The notes below the pieces were generated by a model that saw only the letters and a program-made list of their open reading frames with translations, made no database searches and was not told the DNA's origin. A stretch of DNA of 25,438 bases, taken from a virus. A program made the position numbers and the translations under genes. Below are positions 4,920-13,503 of the stretch, piece after piece. The stretch lies in IMG/VR virus record IMGVR_UViG_3300031524_000077, positions 1 through 25,438 of that record; one strand, 5' to 3'. Each line of letters begins with the position of its first letter. Position 1 is the first letter of the stretch.

Positions 4920-7517
4920 TTAACTATGTTCTAATAATACCCACCCGACAGAGCAAGTATCTGTGAGAGATGAGCTTGTGATTGTAAATGAGGTGGTCGT
5001 TGTGGCGGTGATTTTAGGAAATCCTACACACGTTCCAACTCCTTGGTCGGCTGGAAATATCACTGTGTTGTTATCAATCACCACTCCTGTTGTTAGATTA
5101 ACTGTCGCAACTCCGCTTGATTCGACAGCAGTACCAGCTGTCTTTCCAAAACTAACACGCCCCCATTGGTCTAATTCAAATATAGTCGTCGTAGCGACAC
5201 TTGGTGTGGTACTCGATACGACAAAATATGGTTTCGTATTGGTTACGGTTGTTGATGTTGCTATCGAAAGCATTGCCCACGGAGAAGTCGTTGCTCCTAT
5301 GCCTACATCGTCTTCCGAAGCGCCTGTACCGCTAATATAGAGAGGTATTAGACCAGTGATTTGGTCGTTAAACTCCAAATCTCTTGCCGAGTTATTCAGT
5401 ATTTCGTTCCATTCAGTTGAGTTGCCTGAACTTGCAAATATAATACCGCCAGAACTTTGTCTCGAAGTATATCCCGCAGCGGTAAGTGCGCCACCAATAG
5501 TTCCTACACCTGTATTTGATACCGAAAACTCGCTTGTACCCGCGATGTTATACGCGTTTATGATGTTCGTATTTCCTTTCATATTATTAATAGTCAATTC
5601 AGACGACGATACTGAAAGCGACGATGTACCTATTCCCACGTTTCCATTGTGGTCGATAAATAGAGGTGTCGATGTGGCTCCGCCACCCGCACTCGTCGAT
5701 GCGATTTCAAACATCGCTTGCGTCGCGCTGTATGTTGGCTGTGCGACAGTAAAGAGTGCGAACGGCGATGTTGTGCCGATGCCGACACTCGCGTTCGTGC
5801 CGTTTTGATAATAAATATTTGAACCGCTTGTTGTCCACTGACTTGCGCCGCTTATGCTGTTACATCCGAATGTTCCGTTGTTCCACGTCAGAGCGTTTGA
5901 GGCGGAATTACAACTCTGGAGATTGGCTCCGTAGAAGTTTGTCGATGAAGCGGTCGTCGCGAATAAATTTGTTGTTGTTGCATTTGTGCCGGTCGCGTTG
6001 AGGAACGTGAAGTTCTGCAAAGTCGTCGAACCGGCGGCAAAGAAGTTTGTCGAACTTGCGACGCCGAAGACGTCCAGTTTCGCCTGAGGATTGGTCTCTC
6101 CGATACCGACATTTCCATTTGCTAGGATAACCTCTCTGTCTGTGGCTTGTGTTTGAAAATGTATATATGCTTCTGTATTCGTGGTCGAAGCTGTACCGAC
6201 ATAAAGAGCGTTGTCACTTGCATAAAGATAACCGTCATTTGCATTTCCGAAAAAGTTAGTATTGTTTCCAGAGCTGTCTATTCCAAAATTTACATAATAA
6301 TTTGATTGACCTTGTGATGCATATGCGTAACCAAGATTGTTTTGTGCCAAAAAATCGGCAGAAGCGTTTGAGCCGTTGCTCAAATTTGAGGTATAGACTT
6401 CTTCGTAATTATTCACACTGCTTACACCCGCGAAAACATTTGTCGGGTATTGACTGTTTGTTGAGTCCACAAATAAAGGAGCTTGATTTGAGTCGGCGAC
6501 ATATTGTTCTGATGTCGTACCAATCAATAGAGAACCTGCGAAAGTTGAAGTAGCTGTCGAGGATGTGGCGACAAAATAAGAAAACCAAGCAGGAGCGGTT
6601 GTCGTTGCCGCATTGTAATAATTTCCTGCGTTGTTATAAAGCAAGAGTGAAGAACCTCCACCACCTCCACCACCCGTTGCATTGATAGTGAATGTCGGAT
6701 ATGTACCCGTGACGCTTATGTTCGTTCCGTTATTGAGAACGACAGTCTGGTCTGGAGCAGAGTTGGTTATCACACCGCCAGAATATCCTATGCCCGTTCC
6801 TGCAGAGAGAAGTCCACGGATGTAAGTTATAGCATTAGCTCCAAGACTTATATTTGAGGTATTGAAATTAGTCGTCGTGGCGTTTGTGGCGTAAAGATTC
6901 GTGGTTGATGCCGTGCCGTAGACTTCGAGATTAAAGTTTGGATTGGCAGTATTGATACCGACGTTGCCATTGGACAACACCTTAAGCATCGTATTTCCAC
7001 TTGATGAGGCAATGAGAAAAGGATTGGTCACCCCAGAGCCTGTTATCGAAAGAGAGGCGGAAGGACTTTTTGTCCCGATTCCTACCAGACTTGAAAAATA
7101 TCCTATCTGACTATTAGGGTCGAAGATGAACTTTGCCGATGAGGTCGAGTTTCCACCTACAGTCACGATGTCGGTGTTATTGAGAGAATAATTTATATAG
7201 GAAGATGTTTGAGAGGTTGTGGTTGCCCAGGTACCGCCACCCGAACCGCCACCCGAAGCACTTATCGTGTATGGACTTCCTGCAGTACCATTTCCCGTAA
7301 TAGTCACGTTTGCTCCTTGAGCGATGAGTCCGAGGATAGAAGCAGCGGTGACATTGAGAGTAGAGGTAGCGACAGGAGTGTAGTTTCCACCTGATTGATT
7401 TCCGATGAGTACCTGACCGTAAGCGGTTGATTGGGGAACAGTAACTTGAGCGCAATACGCAGTTAATGGTAAACTTAATGCTATTAGAGACAGGAAATAA
7501 ATAATTTTCTTATACAT
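4920..7517 (-). CDS. Large fibre/adhesin-like protein with N-terminal signal peptide
   Basis: An 865-residue protein. Residues 1-23 form a typical export signal: KK, a hydrophobic core FLSLIALSLPL, then TAYCA. The rest is Ser/Thr/Asn/Gly-rich beta repeat. The motif V-G-I-x-(T/E/A) followed by S/N-P and a hydrophobic strand recurs about six times (first at residues 145-149). Between repeats are (A/T)TSTTNFYA-like strands and two glycine linkers, GGGSGGG and GGGGGGGSS. The C-terminal 80 residues form a compact domain with two cysteines. Such repeats form trimeric beta fibres in phage tail fibres and also occur, with signal peptides, in surface proteins of CPR bacteria. A signal peptide is unexpected for a virion part assembled in the cytoplasm. 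It could be a secreted phage product or a captured host surface gene. A TGTTATAAT element stands directly before the ATG. Confidence 0.75.
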   Translation of the reverse strand: MYKKIIYFLSLIALSLPLTAYCAQVTVPQSTAYGQVLIGNQSGGNYTPVATSTLNVTAASILGLIAQGANVTITGNGTAGSPYTISASGGGSGGGTWATTTSQTSSYINYSLNNTDIVTVGGNSTSSAKFIFDPNSQIGYFSSLVGIGTKSPSASLSITGSGVTNPFLIASSSGNTMLKVLSNGNVGINTANPNFNLEVYGTASTTNLYATNATTTNFNTSNISLGANAITYIRGLLSAGTGIGYSGGVITNSAPDQTVVLNNGTNISVTGTYPTFTINATGGGGGGGSSLLLYNNAGNYYNAATTTAPAWFSYFVATSSTATSTFAGSLLIGTTSEQYVADSNQAPLFVDSTNSQYPTNVFAGVSSVNNYEEVYTSNLSNGSNASADFLAQNNLGYAYASQGQSNYYVNFGIDSSGNNTNFFGNANDGYLYASDNALYVGTASTTNTEAYIHFQTQATDREVILANGNVGIGETNPQAKLDVFGVASSTNFFAAGSTTLQNFTFLNATGTNATTTNLFATTASSTNFYGANLQSCNSASNALTWNNGTFGCNSISGASQWTTSGSNIYYQNGTNASVGIGTTSPFALFTVAQPTYSATQAMFEIASTSAGGGATSTPLFIDHNGNVGIGTSSLSVSSSELTINNMKGNTNIINAYNIAGTSEFSVSNTGVGTIGGALTAAGYTSRQSSGGIIFASSGNSTEWNEILNNSARDLEFNDQITGLIPLYISGTGASEDDVGIGATTSPWAMLSIATSTTVTNTKPYFVVSSTTPSVATTTIFELDQWGRVSFGKTAGTAVESSGVATVNLTTGVVIDNNTVIFPADQGVGTCVGFPKITATTTTSFTITSSSLTDTCSVGWVLLEHS

Positions 7518-7523
7518 AGATAA

Positions 7524-7532
7524 ATTATAACA
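7524..7532 (-). promoter_or_regulatory. Extended -10 element before the large fibre gene
   Basis: TGTTATAAT (7532-7524), with no recognisable -35. The expected start, about seven bases on, falls at the A of the ATG at 7517, which would give a leaderless mRNA. Confidence 0.45.
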
Positions 7533-7535
7533 CGA

Positions 7536-8198
7536 TTAAGCTATTCCGAAAATAGAATTAGATGGAGTGATTAAAGTTGTGATTGTAAGTCCACTACTCG
7601 ACCACTGTACTACTCCATTGTTGTCAGTCTTTTGATACCATGCACCATCGACAACTAAGAATGTAGGCACTTGAGTGAAAGTGAAAGTTTGGTTTGAACC
7701 ATTGACTGTACCCGTGGCTGCAAGAACAGTAAATCCTCCGCCTCCTCTGACTACGGAAAGAGGATTAGCAAACGAACCGTCTCCAGTAAGAGTTGAATCT
7801 GTATATACCTTAAATCCAGCAGAAGACCATTGAATATTATCTTTTTTACTATTTAACCATTCCAAATCTTTTAAGTCGAAAATAGAAAGTTTGTTTTTTA
7901 ACTTTTCTATAATCTCATCTGTTGTTATTATATCTCCATCTTTACCTTTTAGTGGTTCTGGTATAAGAGGTTTAATCATCTCTAGTAGCTCTTCTTGTGT
8001 GGGGGTATAACCGTCGTCGCCTTTTATAGGTTTTGGGATAAGAGGAACTATGATTTCTTCCAATTCTTCTTTTGTTGGGGTATGACCATCATCACCCCTA
8101 AGTTTATTTCGGTCTATTTCCTCAAGTAAGTCAAGAATCTTCTCCTCAGGGGTAGAGAGTTTGTCGTATATTTCCTTAATCTTTTCAATTTTTGGCAT
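7536..8198 (-). CDS. Fibre protein with two tandem 25-residue repeats and C-terminal beta domain
   Basis: 220 residues from the ATG at 8198; a TTG at 8249 is possible but overlaps the upstream gene by 65 bases. After an N-terminal coiled-coil stretch come two near-identical 25-residue repeats (about 35-59 and 60-84), each starting GDDG(H/Y)TPT and ending in PLIP(K/E)P(I/L)K. A third, partial GKDGD unit follows. The G-x-x-G starts resemble short collagen-like or phage fibre linkers. The C-terminal half (GGGGFTVLAATGTVNG onward) is beta-rich and resembles receptor-binding domains of tail fibres. Its first bases overlap the end of the ATP-grasp gene by 14. Probable role: a tail fibre or spike involved in attachment. 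Confidence 0.65.
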   Translation of the reverse strand: MPKIEKIKEIYDKLSTPEEKILDLLEEIDRNKLRGDDGHTPTKEELEEIIVPLIPKPIKGDDGYTPTQEELLEMIKPLIPEPLKGKDGDIITTDEIIEKLKNKLSIFDLKDLEWLNSKKDNIQWSSAGFKVYTDSTLTGDGSFANPLSVVRGGGGFTVLAATGTVNGSNQTFTFTQVPTFLVVDGAWYQKTDNNGVVQWSSSGLTITTLITPSNSIFGIA

Positions 8199-9717
8199 AG
8201 ACAATTTTCTTAAGTCTTCTTCTAATTTCTTTCCGCTTTTTCTCTTCAACCTCTTTCTTGGACTTTTCTATATTTTGTTCGTTTGCTTTCTTTTGTTCAT
8301 CAGTAAGTATATAACCCCATTTAGTTAGTTCGTCTTTTGCTTTATGGTAATTAGATTTATCAAAATCATTTCTCCAAAAACCTTTAGGCACGACAATTTT
8401 ACTCAGTAAGTCGTTGAGATTTTTACCAGCATCTTCCACCTTTTCGGCAGTTTGAGAAGCTGTAAGCACATATCCATCGGCATTTGCTATCTGTAATCTA
8501 CCATCTTTGAAACGAAGTCCATCGGGGTGTACGTGTTTCCAATCTTCTTTTGTGAAGTCTTTTTTGAAGTTCACTTTTATACCCTCAGAGTTAGACATTC
8601 TAAAACTCATCACATCTGCGATTTCCTGCATACCTACTGGAGGTTTTCCTTTCTCATATACATCGGTCATCTTGTGAGAATTAACGAAAGGAAATGGTTT
8701 TGTGTAAAGCCAAGAAATAATACAGAACTTTGGGTCATACTGAAAGTCTTTTACTTGTGTTCCATCAGCGATAGCTTTAAGAAACTCATACCACGGAGTT
8801 TTATGTATCTCCAATAGTCCCGAAGTAGCAGGAACACCCATTCTCGGCGTGAACTCAAGAAAATAAGCACCCTTTTCAGTTACAATTGAGTTAATATCAA
8901 AATCTCCACGAAAATCTATTTGTTTAAGAAGCGGTCTGCATTTATCCAAAGTTTCTGAAAATAATTTAGAATCTTTTGCTTTTACCATTCGTTGAACGGT
9001 ATACTGCTCTCCTGTAGACTCTCCAAGTCCTCCCGGAAAGAGTGGTTTATGCTCAAAGTTCTCTTCACAAAGCTCGTTTCCATCTTTGTCTTTCATAAAC
9101 TCTTTACCATTCCAAAACGAACCGATAGCCATTTCGTGTCCTTCGATTTTTTCTTGTAGAACGAAGTCTTTTTTCACTCCTTCAATCCAATTCTTTTCTA
9201 GGATAGGAAGAAAGTCCAAAAGGTCTTCCGAATTAGGCATCTTAGAGACAAAGGAAAGACCCTTAATCTCATCTATTTTACCACACTGTTTTAACACAAA
9301 TTTTCCACCCTTTTCTTTTATGAATTTTGCCATTTCACCAAAATCAGTAAATGGATACATTTCAGGAGTAAGAACTCCACACATTTTTGCCATTTTATTT
9401 CCCCACATTCTGTCCAGTTCCAATTTATCGACAAGTTTTGAACCTCCTATAACTGATAGTCCTTGTTTTCTTAGTTCTACTGATTCGTCTCTAAAACTTT
9501 TGTCCTCATATATAACTAAATCGCAAGTTTTTGCATATTCTAATCTAGTGTCAAACGGTATTCTTTTTAGTGTTCCCTTTAGAATGTTAGTAGTTCTTTT
9601 CATAGCCAAAGCAACATCGCATCCTTCCATTTGAAGTTTCAAGTATAATGAGGGCGCAAGAAGTTCATCAGTTACACACAAAACCCCTTTTTTAGTATTT
9701 TCTATTTTGTTTTCCAT
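8185..9717 (-). CDS. PurD-like ATP-grasp ligase
   Basis: 510 residues with the full ATP-grasp order. The N-terminal domain (11-100) carries GVLCVTDELLAPSLYL in place of the PurD GxGGREHA motif. LELDRMWGNKMAKMCGVLTPE follows at 99-119. Lys143 lies in FVLKQCG. FVLQEKIEGHEMAIG (185-199) supplies adenine-binding and acidic residues. GDFDINSIV and FLEFTPRMG (Glu288) are metal-binding strands. A tail (GYVLTASQTAEKVEDA..., then GFWRNDF) resembles the PurD C-terminal domain. The last 40 residues are a basic helix absent from PurD. ATP-grasp enzymes join a carboxylate to an amine through an acyl phosphate. The missing N-terminal motif and the changed E-F-T-P-R metal strand suggest a different substrate from glycine plus phosphoribosylamine. 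It sits between the HNH and fibre genes, overlapping both. A role in modifying a virion or host component is inference. Confidence 0.75.
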   Translation of the reverse strand: MENKIENTKKGVLCVTDELLAPSLYLKLQMEGCDVALAMKRTTNILKGTLKRIPFDTRLEYAKTCDLVIYEDKSFRDESVELRKQGLSVIGGSKLVDKLELDRMWGNKMAKMCGVLTPEMYPFTDFGEMAKFIKEKGGKFVLKQCGKIDEIKGLSFVSKMPNSEDLLDFLPILEKNWIEGVKKDFVLQEKIEGHEMAIGSFWNGKEFMKDKDGNELCEENFEHKPLFPGGLGESTGEQYTVQRMVKAKDSKLFSETLDKCRPLLKQIDFRGDFDINSIVTEKGAYFLEFTPRMGVPATSGLLEIHKTPWYEFLKAIADGTQVKDFQYDPKFCIISWLYTKPFPFVNSHKMTDVYEKGKPPVGMQEIADVMSFRMSNSEGIKVNFKKDFTKEDWKHVHPDGLRFKDGRLQIANADGYVLTASQTAEKVEDAGKNLNDLLSKIVVPKGFWRNDFDKSNYHKAKDELTKWGYILTDEQKKANEQNIEKSKKEVEEKKRKEIRRRLKKIVYAKN

Positions 9718-10202
9718 ATATTTATATGTCTATAAGTGTCTGTTTTTTTATGGCACTCCAAACAAAGAGTTCGACCATTGTTCAAATCCCAAAGTTCTTC
9801 ACAACTTTCAGCTTTTTCGATTGTATTTATTTTGTTTTCAATGATAATTTTAGAGAAACTCTTTGGATAGTGGTCAGCATTTAATACTACAGTTTTCCCA
9901 TTTCCACTCTTTATGTTACATATTTGACAAGTAAAATTATCTCTATGAAATACATCAGACCTCCACATTCTTGATTTGAAACAATTTCTTATTCTGTCTT
10001 TTATTTCTGTGATTCCACCTTTCCAATTCCAGTGTTTACTACCAGAACGAGACTTTCCCATTTTTTCTCCAATTTCTTTAGAAAGTTTTTTGCCTTTATT
10101 CCAAGGGGTATAGCCTTTTTTGAAACCTCTCCCCTTAGGATGTGGAATACCCTTTACAAACCGTCCTTTATTTATTCCATTTTTAGGTATTCCTTTAGGC
10201 AT
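9702..10202 (-). CDS. HNH homing-type endonuclease with NUMOD3-like repeats
   Basis: 166 residues. The N-terminal 60 carry basic, Gly-rich repeats (KGIPKNG, KGYTPWNKGKKLS, then GSKHWNWKGG) like NUMOD3 DNA-binding motifs of free-standing homing nucleases. The C-terminal half is an HNH core with zinc cysteines: C92-x2-C95, ADH (His111), Asn142 in NNGR, and C147-x2-C150-H. It probably cuts an allele lacking the gene and spreads by repair. It overlaps the ATP-grasp start by 16 bases and splits the ejection-protein genes from the fibre region, as expected of an inserted selfish gene. An extended -10 element lies just upstream. Confidence 0.85.
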   Translation of the reverse strand: MPKGIPKNGINKGRFVKGIPHPKGRGFKKGYTPWNKGKKLSKEIGEKMGKSRSGSKHWNWKGGITEIKDRIRNCFKSRMWRSDVFHRDNFTCQICNIKSGNGKTVVLNADHYPKSFSKIIIENKINTIEKAESCEELWDLNNGRTLCLECHKKTDTYRHINIWKTK

Positions 10203-10208
10203 AAAATT

Positions 10209-10217
10209 ATTATAGCA
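10209..10217 (-). promoter_or_regulatory. Extended -10 element before the HNH gene
   Basis: TGCTATAAT (10217-10209), with no clear -35. The expected start coincides with the ATG at 10202, so the transcript could be leaderless. Confidence 0.45.
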
Positions 10218-10262
10218 TTTTTATAAGAACCTTGCTTTTTTTGTTTTCTTGTGATAGAGTTG

Positions 10263-12317
10263 TCATATATGAGTTGCTCCAGTAACTGTTCCTGTTAATT
10301 TTCCACTAGAATCTTTACTCACACTGTCAATATACTGAAGAAGTTTTTGGACTATGGCATCAGGGTCAGTTTGTCCTTTACCTATAATTGTTAGAAGATT
10401 TCTTCCCGCTACCATTATTGGATTGTAAGATAATCTTGCGTTTTTTATGACATCGTAAGGTTTGTCTGAATTATATATATCTTCTATGAATTTAGTTAAA
10501 GCGGCGGGTTGTCCAATTTTTACACCTGTGGCATTTTCGATATTCTTCCAAACAGAAGGATTATCTTTCGTTCCATTCTTTCCAAAAACTGTTGCCGAAT
10601 TATCGTATTTACCCGTAGATGGTCTTTTAGTTCCCAAAGAATCTTTAGCATCATTATAATCTTGAATTAAGTTTCTATATTCATCATTAGATTCTCGATA
10701 AGGATGTCCATCAATTCCTGCGGCGGTCTCTGCAGTGTCGGCGGCTTTTTTTGTTGCCTCATTTATATTGTGAACAGTCGAATCAATCAACGCACCCACA
10801 GAGTTGTTCTGCATTTGTTTTGAAGCGTCTGTTGATTGCCATTTTCGTAGAAAATCATCAACTTCTTTAATGGTGGAACTGGTAGAACCTTTTGGAACTG
10901 GGATTGCTTCTCCATCGAGTGAGTAAATAAACCTATCTCCCGTTGAGGCATCTGTCTGTATTTTTCTTCCCTGATATGTATTACTTCCCTCATCAATAGA
11001 GGCACCTATTCTGTTTAGGTCGTCAGTAAAGTCATTAAGTAATTTATTGTCTCCATAAGACGCAACTGGAGGTCGTTTCTTTAGATTACTTTCAAAATCT
11101 GAAACAATAGGGTCTAGTGTAACTTGCGCTCCACCCACCGCAGGATTTTCCAAAGACTTTTGCATTTTAGTTCCAATAGCATCAAGTTGTGTTTTTGCTG
11201 TAGTAAGAGCTTCTTGATGGATTCTATTTCCCTGAACATCTGAAGCGGTAGGAAGTGAAGAATCTTTAATATTCTTTTTAGTAAGGTCTTGTGCTTCGAG
11301 TATTTGTTCTTTTGCTTTCGGGACATTAGACAAAACACCCTCATCTCCTTGAAGTTTCTCTGGAACTTTAGCAAGATTTCCAAAAAGAGGTTCACCCTGA
11401 ATTTTATTTGAAATTCCACCGGCAACTAACTCTCCACCAGCTCCAAAAGCGCCTCCTATTAGACCACCCTCTGCCGTAGAATTTGCTACATCACCAGCAT
11501 TTGCTCCTTGAGCTAAACTACCTCCAAGCCCTCCTGTTGCTCCGTAAGTAGCACCAATTTTAGCACCTTTTAGAATTTTACTTCCCAAAGAAACACCCTC
11601 TTTGGTTGCGGCATCTGCGGCATCTCCTATTCCTGAAGTAAAGAATGAAGCATCAAGACCTGCGTTAATAGCTGTTCCTAACATTTCTTCAAAGTTCTTA
11701 CCCGTAGATTGATTCATTCTCCTAAGAGTTGTTTGGTCAAAGAAATCAGATAGTTGCGGGGCATTTGATTTTAGAGTAGCAAGTGCTTTTTCAAGTCTAG
11801 TTGTATCTTTACCTGCCGATTTATCTTTTGCGATTTGAGCGGTTAGATTTTGCCCTGTTTGAGTATACTGATTAACGGCATTTTTGTATAAATTCGTATT
11901 TTTCGGTATAGCGAGTGTTGAGCCAGAATAAGTACCTAATTGTTTAATTCCGTCTACGAAACTTCCCACTATTTTTCCTACTGCCGTATTGGAGAAACCG
12001 CTTGTGTCCGCAAGGTCAGTTATACCTAAATCTTTTTCTTGATTTCCACTTGAAAGACCACCAACATTTGCGGTTGCCTGAAGCGAGCTTTTTATGTTTG
12101 TCGATATATCATCATTTGAGAATTTAGAAAGACTAGGCAATCGTTGTTTAAGTGAAGAAAAAAACTGCGGATTCCCCTTTGTTACAGCATTACTGATTTG
12201 CCCACCTAAAGTCGCATTATCTACTGAAGCATATTCAGGAAATGCTTGTTTGTATGTTGAAAGAAAGTTTGGGTCTGGTTTCAAAGTCGTATTTGGAGTT
12301 GTTGGTTGTGTTGTCAT
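10263..12317 (-). CDS. Large internal virion / DNA ejection-like protein
   Basis: 684 residues. The N-terminal 210 are polar and helical. A Gly/Ala-rich amphipathic stretch follows (about 220-305, with GLGGSLAQGANAG and GGLIGGAFGAGGELVAGG). A long mixed alpha/beta region continues to the end. Gly/Ala-rich membrane-active segments in a large protein placed after the tail genes are typical of podovirus ejection proteins, which leave the capsid and form a channel into the cell. No catalytic domain is recognised. It starts one base after the stop of the preceding gene (TAA-T-ATG). The call rests on size, composition and place, so it is moderate. Confidence 0.55.
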   Translation of the reverse strand: MTTQPTTPNTTLKPDPNFLSTYKQAFPEYASVDNATLGGQISNAVTKGNPQFFSSLKQRLPSLSKFSNDDISTNIKSSLQATANVGGLSSGNQEKDLGITDLADTSGFSNTAVGKIVGSFVDGIKQLGTYSGSTLAIPKNTNLYKNAVNQYTQTGQNLTAQIAKDKSAGKDTTRLEKALATLKSNAPQLSDFFDQTTLRRMNQSTGKNFEEMLGTAINAGLDASFFTSGIGDAADAATKEGVSLGSKILKGAKIGATYGATGGLGGSLAQGANAGDVANSTAEGGLIGGAFGAGGELVAGGISNKIQGEPLFGNLAKVPEKLQGDEGVLSNVPKAKEQILEAQDLTKKNIKDSSLPTASDVQGNRIHQEALTTAKTQLDAIGTKMQKSLENPAVGGAQVTLDPIVSDFESNLKKRPPVASYGDNKLLNDFTDDLNRIGASIDEGSNTYQGRKIQTDASTGDRFIYSLDGEAIPVPKGSTSSTIKEVDDFLRKWQSTDASKQMQNNSVGALIDSTVHNINEATKKAADTAETAAGIDGHPYRESNDEYRNLIQDYNDAKDSLGTKRPSTGKYDNSATVFGKNGTKDNPSVWKNIENATGVKIGQPAALTKFIEDIYNSDKPYDVIKNARLSYNPIMVAGRNLLTIIGKGQTDPDAIVQKLLQYIDSVSKDSSGKLTGTVTGATHI

Positions 12318-12318
12318 A

Positions 12319-13482
12319 TTATTGATTTAGACCCGCTGGGTCTGTGGCAGAACCTACTGCAGTTTTTGTAGAAGTTTTTGTTGAACTGAAAGGAGTTGGA
12401 ATACCCAAAATTGTAACAGGAGCGTTTGTAGTCGTATTGGTTGATGCGGGAGCTACCGCCGTTTTCTTACCTGAATTAGAAAGATAACCCGCCGGAAGTC
12501 CTAGAGAAGTTTCAAGTTGAGTCGCTTGGTCTGGATCAAGAGTAATGGAGCCACTTCCGATAGCCGTAAGAATAGATTTACCAATAGCTTGATTATTTTT
12601 AAGTTCTGCATCAGAAAGTTTCTTTGTAGAGATTCCAAGATTTGCGTTCTTGTAGAAGTCAGCTTGAGCTTGTTTGAGATTATCTCTTGCTTGGGTAAGA
12701 AGACTTGAATATTGAGATTGAGATGTGGCAAGAGGCGCACGTTGGTCAAGAAGTCCGTTAATTTGTTCCTGAATTTCTCTATTTTGTTCTGAAACATCTG
12801 CTCGAACTTGAGATTCAATAGGAGTTCCACCCGCTTCAGTAATTTCTTTTATCCTATCGTCATAAAGATTTTGCTGAGACTGTCTAAGTGTTGAAACTTG
12901 TTGGTCAATTTGAGCGATTTGATTTTGGTAACCTTGATATTGAGACATCGTGTCATTTACTGCCTTATTCGCAGTCCATACGTCTGGGTCTGTATCTATA
13001 GTTCCATCAGAAGTCGGTGGAGTGTCTGAAGTGTTTGTAGTTGTATCGGTGGTCGGAGTTGCGGCAGTTGAAACCGAGCCACCTACTGTGTTTCCTTGTG
13101 TAGTAGTAGTTTGTACATTTGGGTCGGTTTGACTCGCTGTAGAGCCTTGTGGTGTGCTAGACGAGGATATAGAGCCAGTTACAGGTGTCGTAACAGGTGG
13201 TTTTCCGCTTTTTAGGGCGTTTAGAAGTGCCGTATTTCCCTCGGCAGTTCCTATGTTCGTTATTCCATACTGTTTAGCTAAATCAAATCTTGAATTTGGG
13301 TCTTGCCCATTGAACTTTAAGTAATCAACTATTGATGTGTTTTTATTTAATCCACTATAATACTCAGGTAGAGTAGCGAGTGATTGAGGTGAAAGAGTAG
13401 AAAAAGTTTGAACTTCGTATGGGGTTGTGGTTCTTCCCACTGCTTTCTGAACGATTGGGTCTAGCTGGTTTTGAGTTACCAT
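12319..13482 (-). CDS. Gln-rich coiled-coil internal virion-like protein
   Basis: 387 residues. The N-terminus (1-95) is mixed. A low-complexity Ser/Thr/Pro linker spans about 96-160. A long Gln-rich coiled coil (about 175-285, with QNQIAQIDQQVSTLRQSQQN) follows, then a Thr/Asn/Ser-rich tail. No domain is recognised. Its position between the tail protein and the large ejection-like protein suggests a second ejection or scaffold-like internal component; it is coupled to the next gene by TAA-T-ATG. A TGTTATAAT element lies nine bases before the ATG. Confidence 0.5.
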   Translation of the reverse strand: MVTQNQLDPIVQKAVGRTTTPYEVQTFSTLSPQSLATLPEYYSGLNKNTSIVDYLKFNGQDPNSRFDLAKQYGITNIGTAEGNTALLNALKSGKPPVTTPVTGSISSSSTPQGSTASQTDPNVQTTTTQGNTVGGSVSTAATPTTDTTTNTSDTPPTSDGTIDTDPDVWTANKAVNDTMSQYQGYQNQIAQIDQQVSTLRQSQQNLYDDRIKEITEAGGTPIESQVRADVSEQNREIQEQINGLLDQRAPLATSQSQYSSLLTQARDNLKQAQADFYKNANLGISTKKLSDAELKNNQAIGKSILTAIGSGSITLDPDQATQLETSLGLPAGYLSNSGKKTAVAPASTNTTTNAPVTILGIPTPFSSTKTSTKTAVGSATDPAGLNQ

Positions 13483-13490
13483 ATAATTAA

Positions 13491-13499
13491 ATTATAACA
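13491..13499 (-). promoter_or_regulatory. Extended -10 element before the coiled-coil virion gene
   Basis: TGTTATAAT (13499-13491) ends nine bases before the ATG at 13482; no -35 is recognised. Confidence 0.4.
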
Positions 13500-13503
13500 T
13501 AAA

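Noticed and set aside
4963-6553. Several plus-strand open frames opposite the large fibre gene
   Set aside because: They are mirror frames produced by the Ser/Thr/Gly-rich codons of the fibre gene; none has a domain or a leader.
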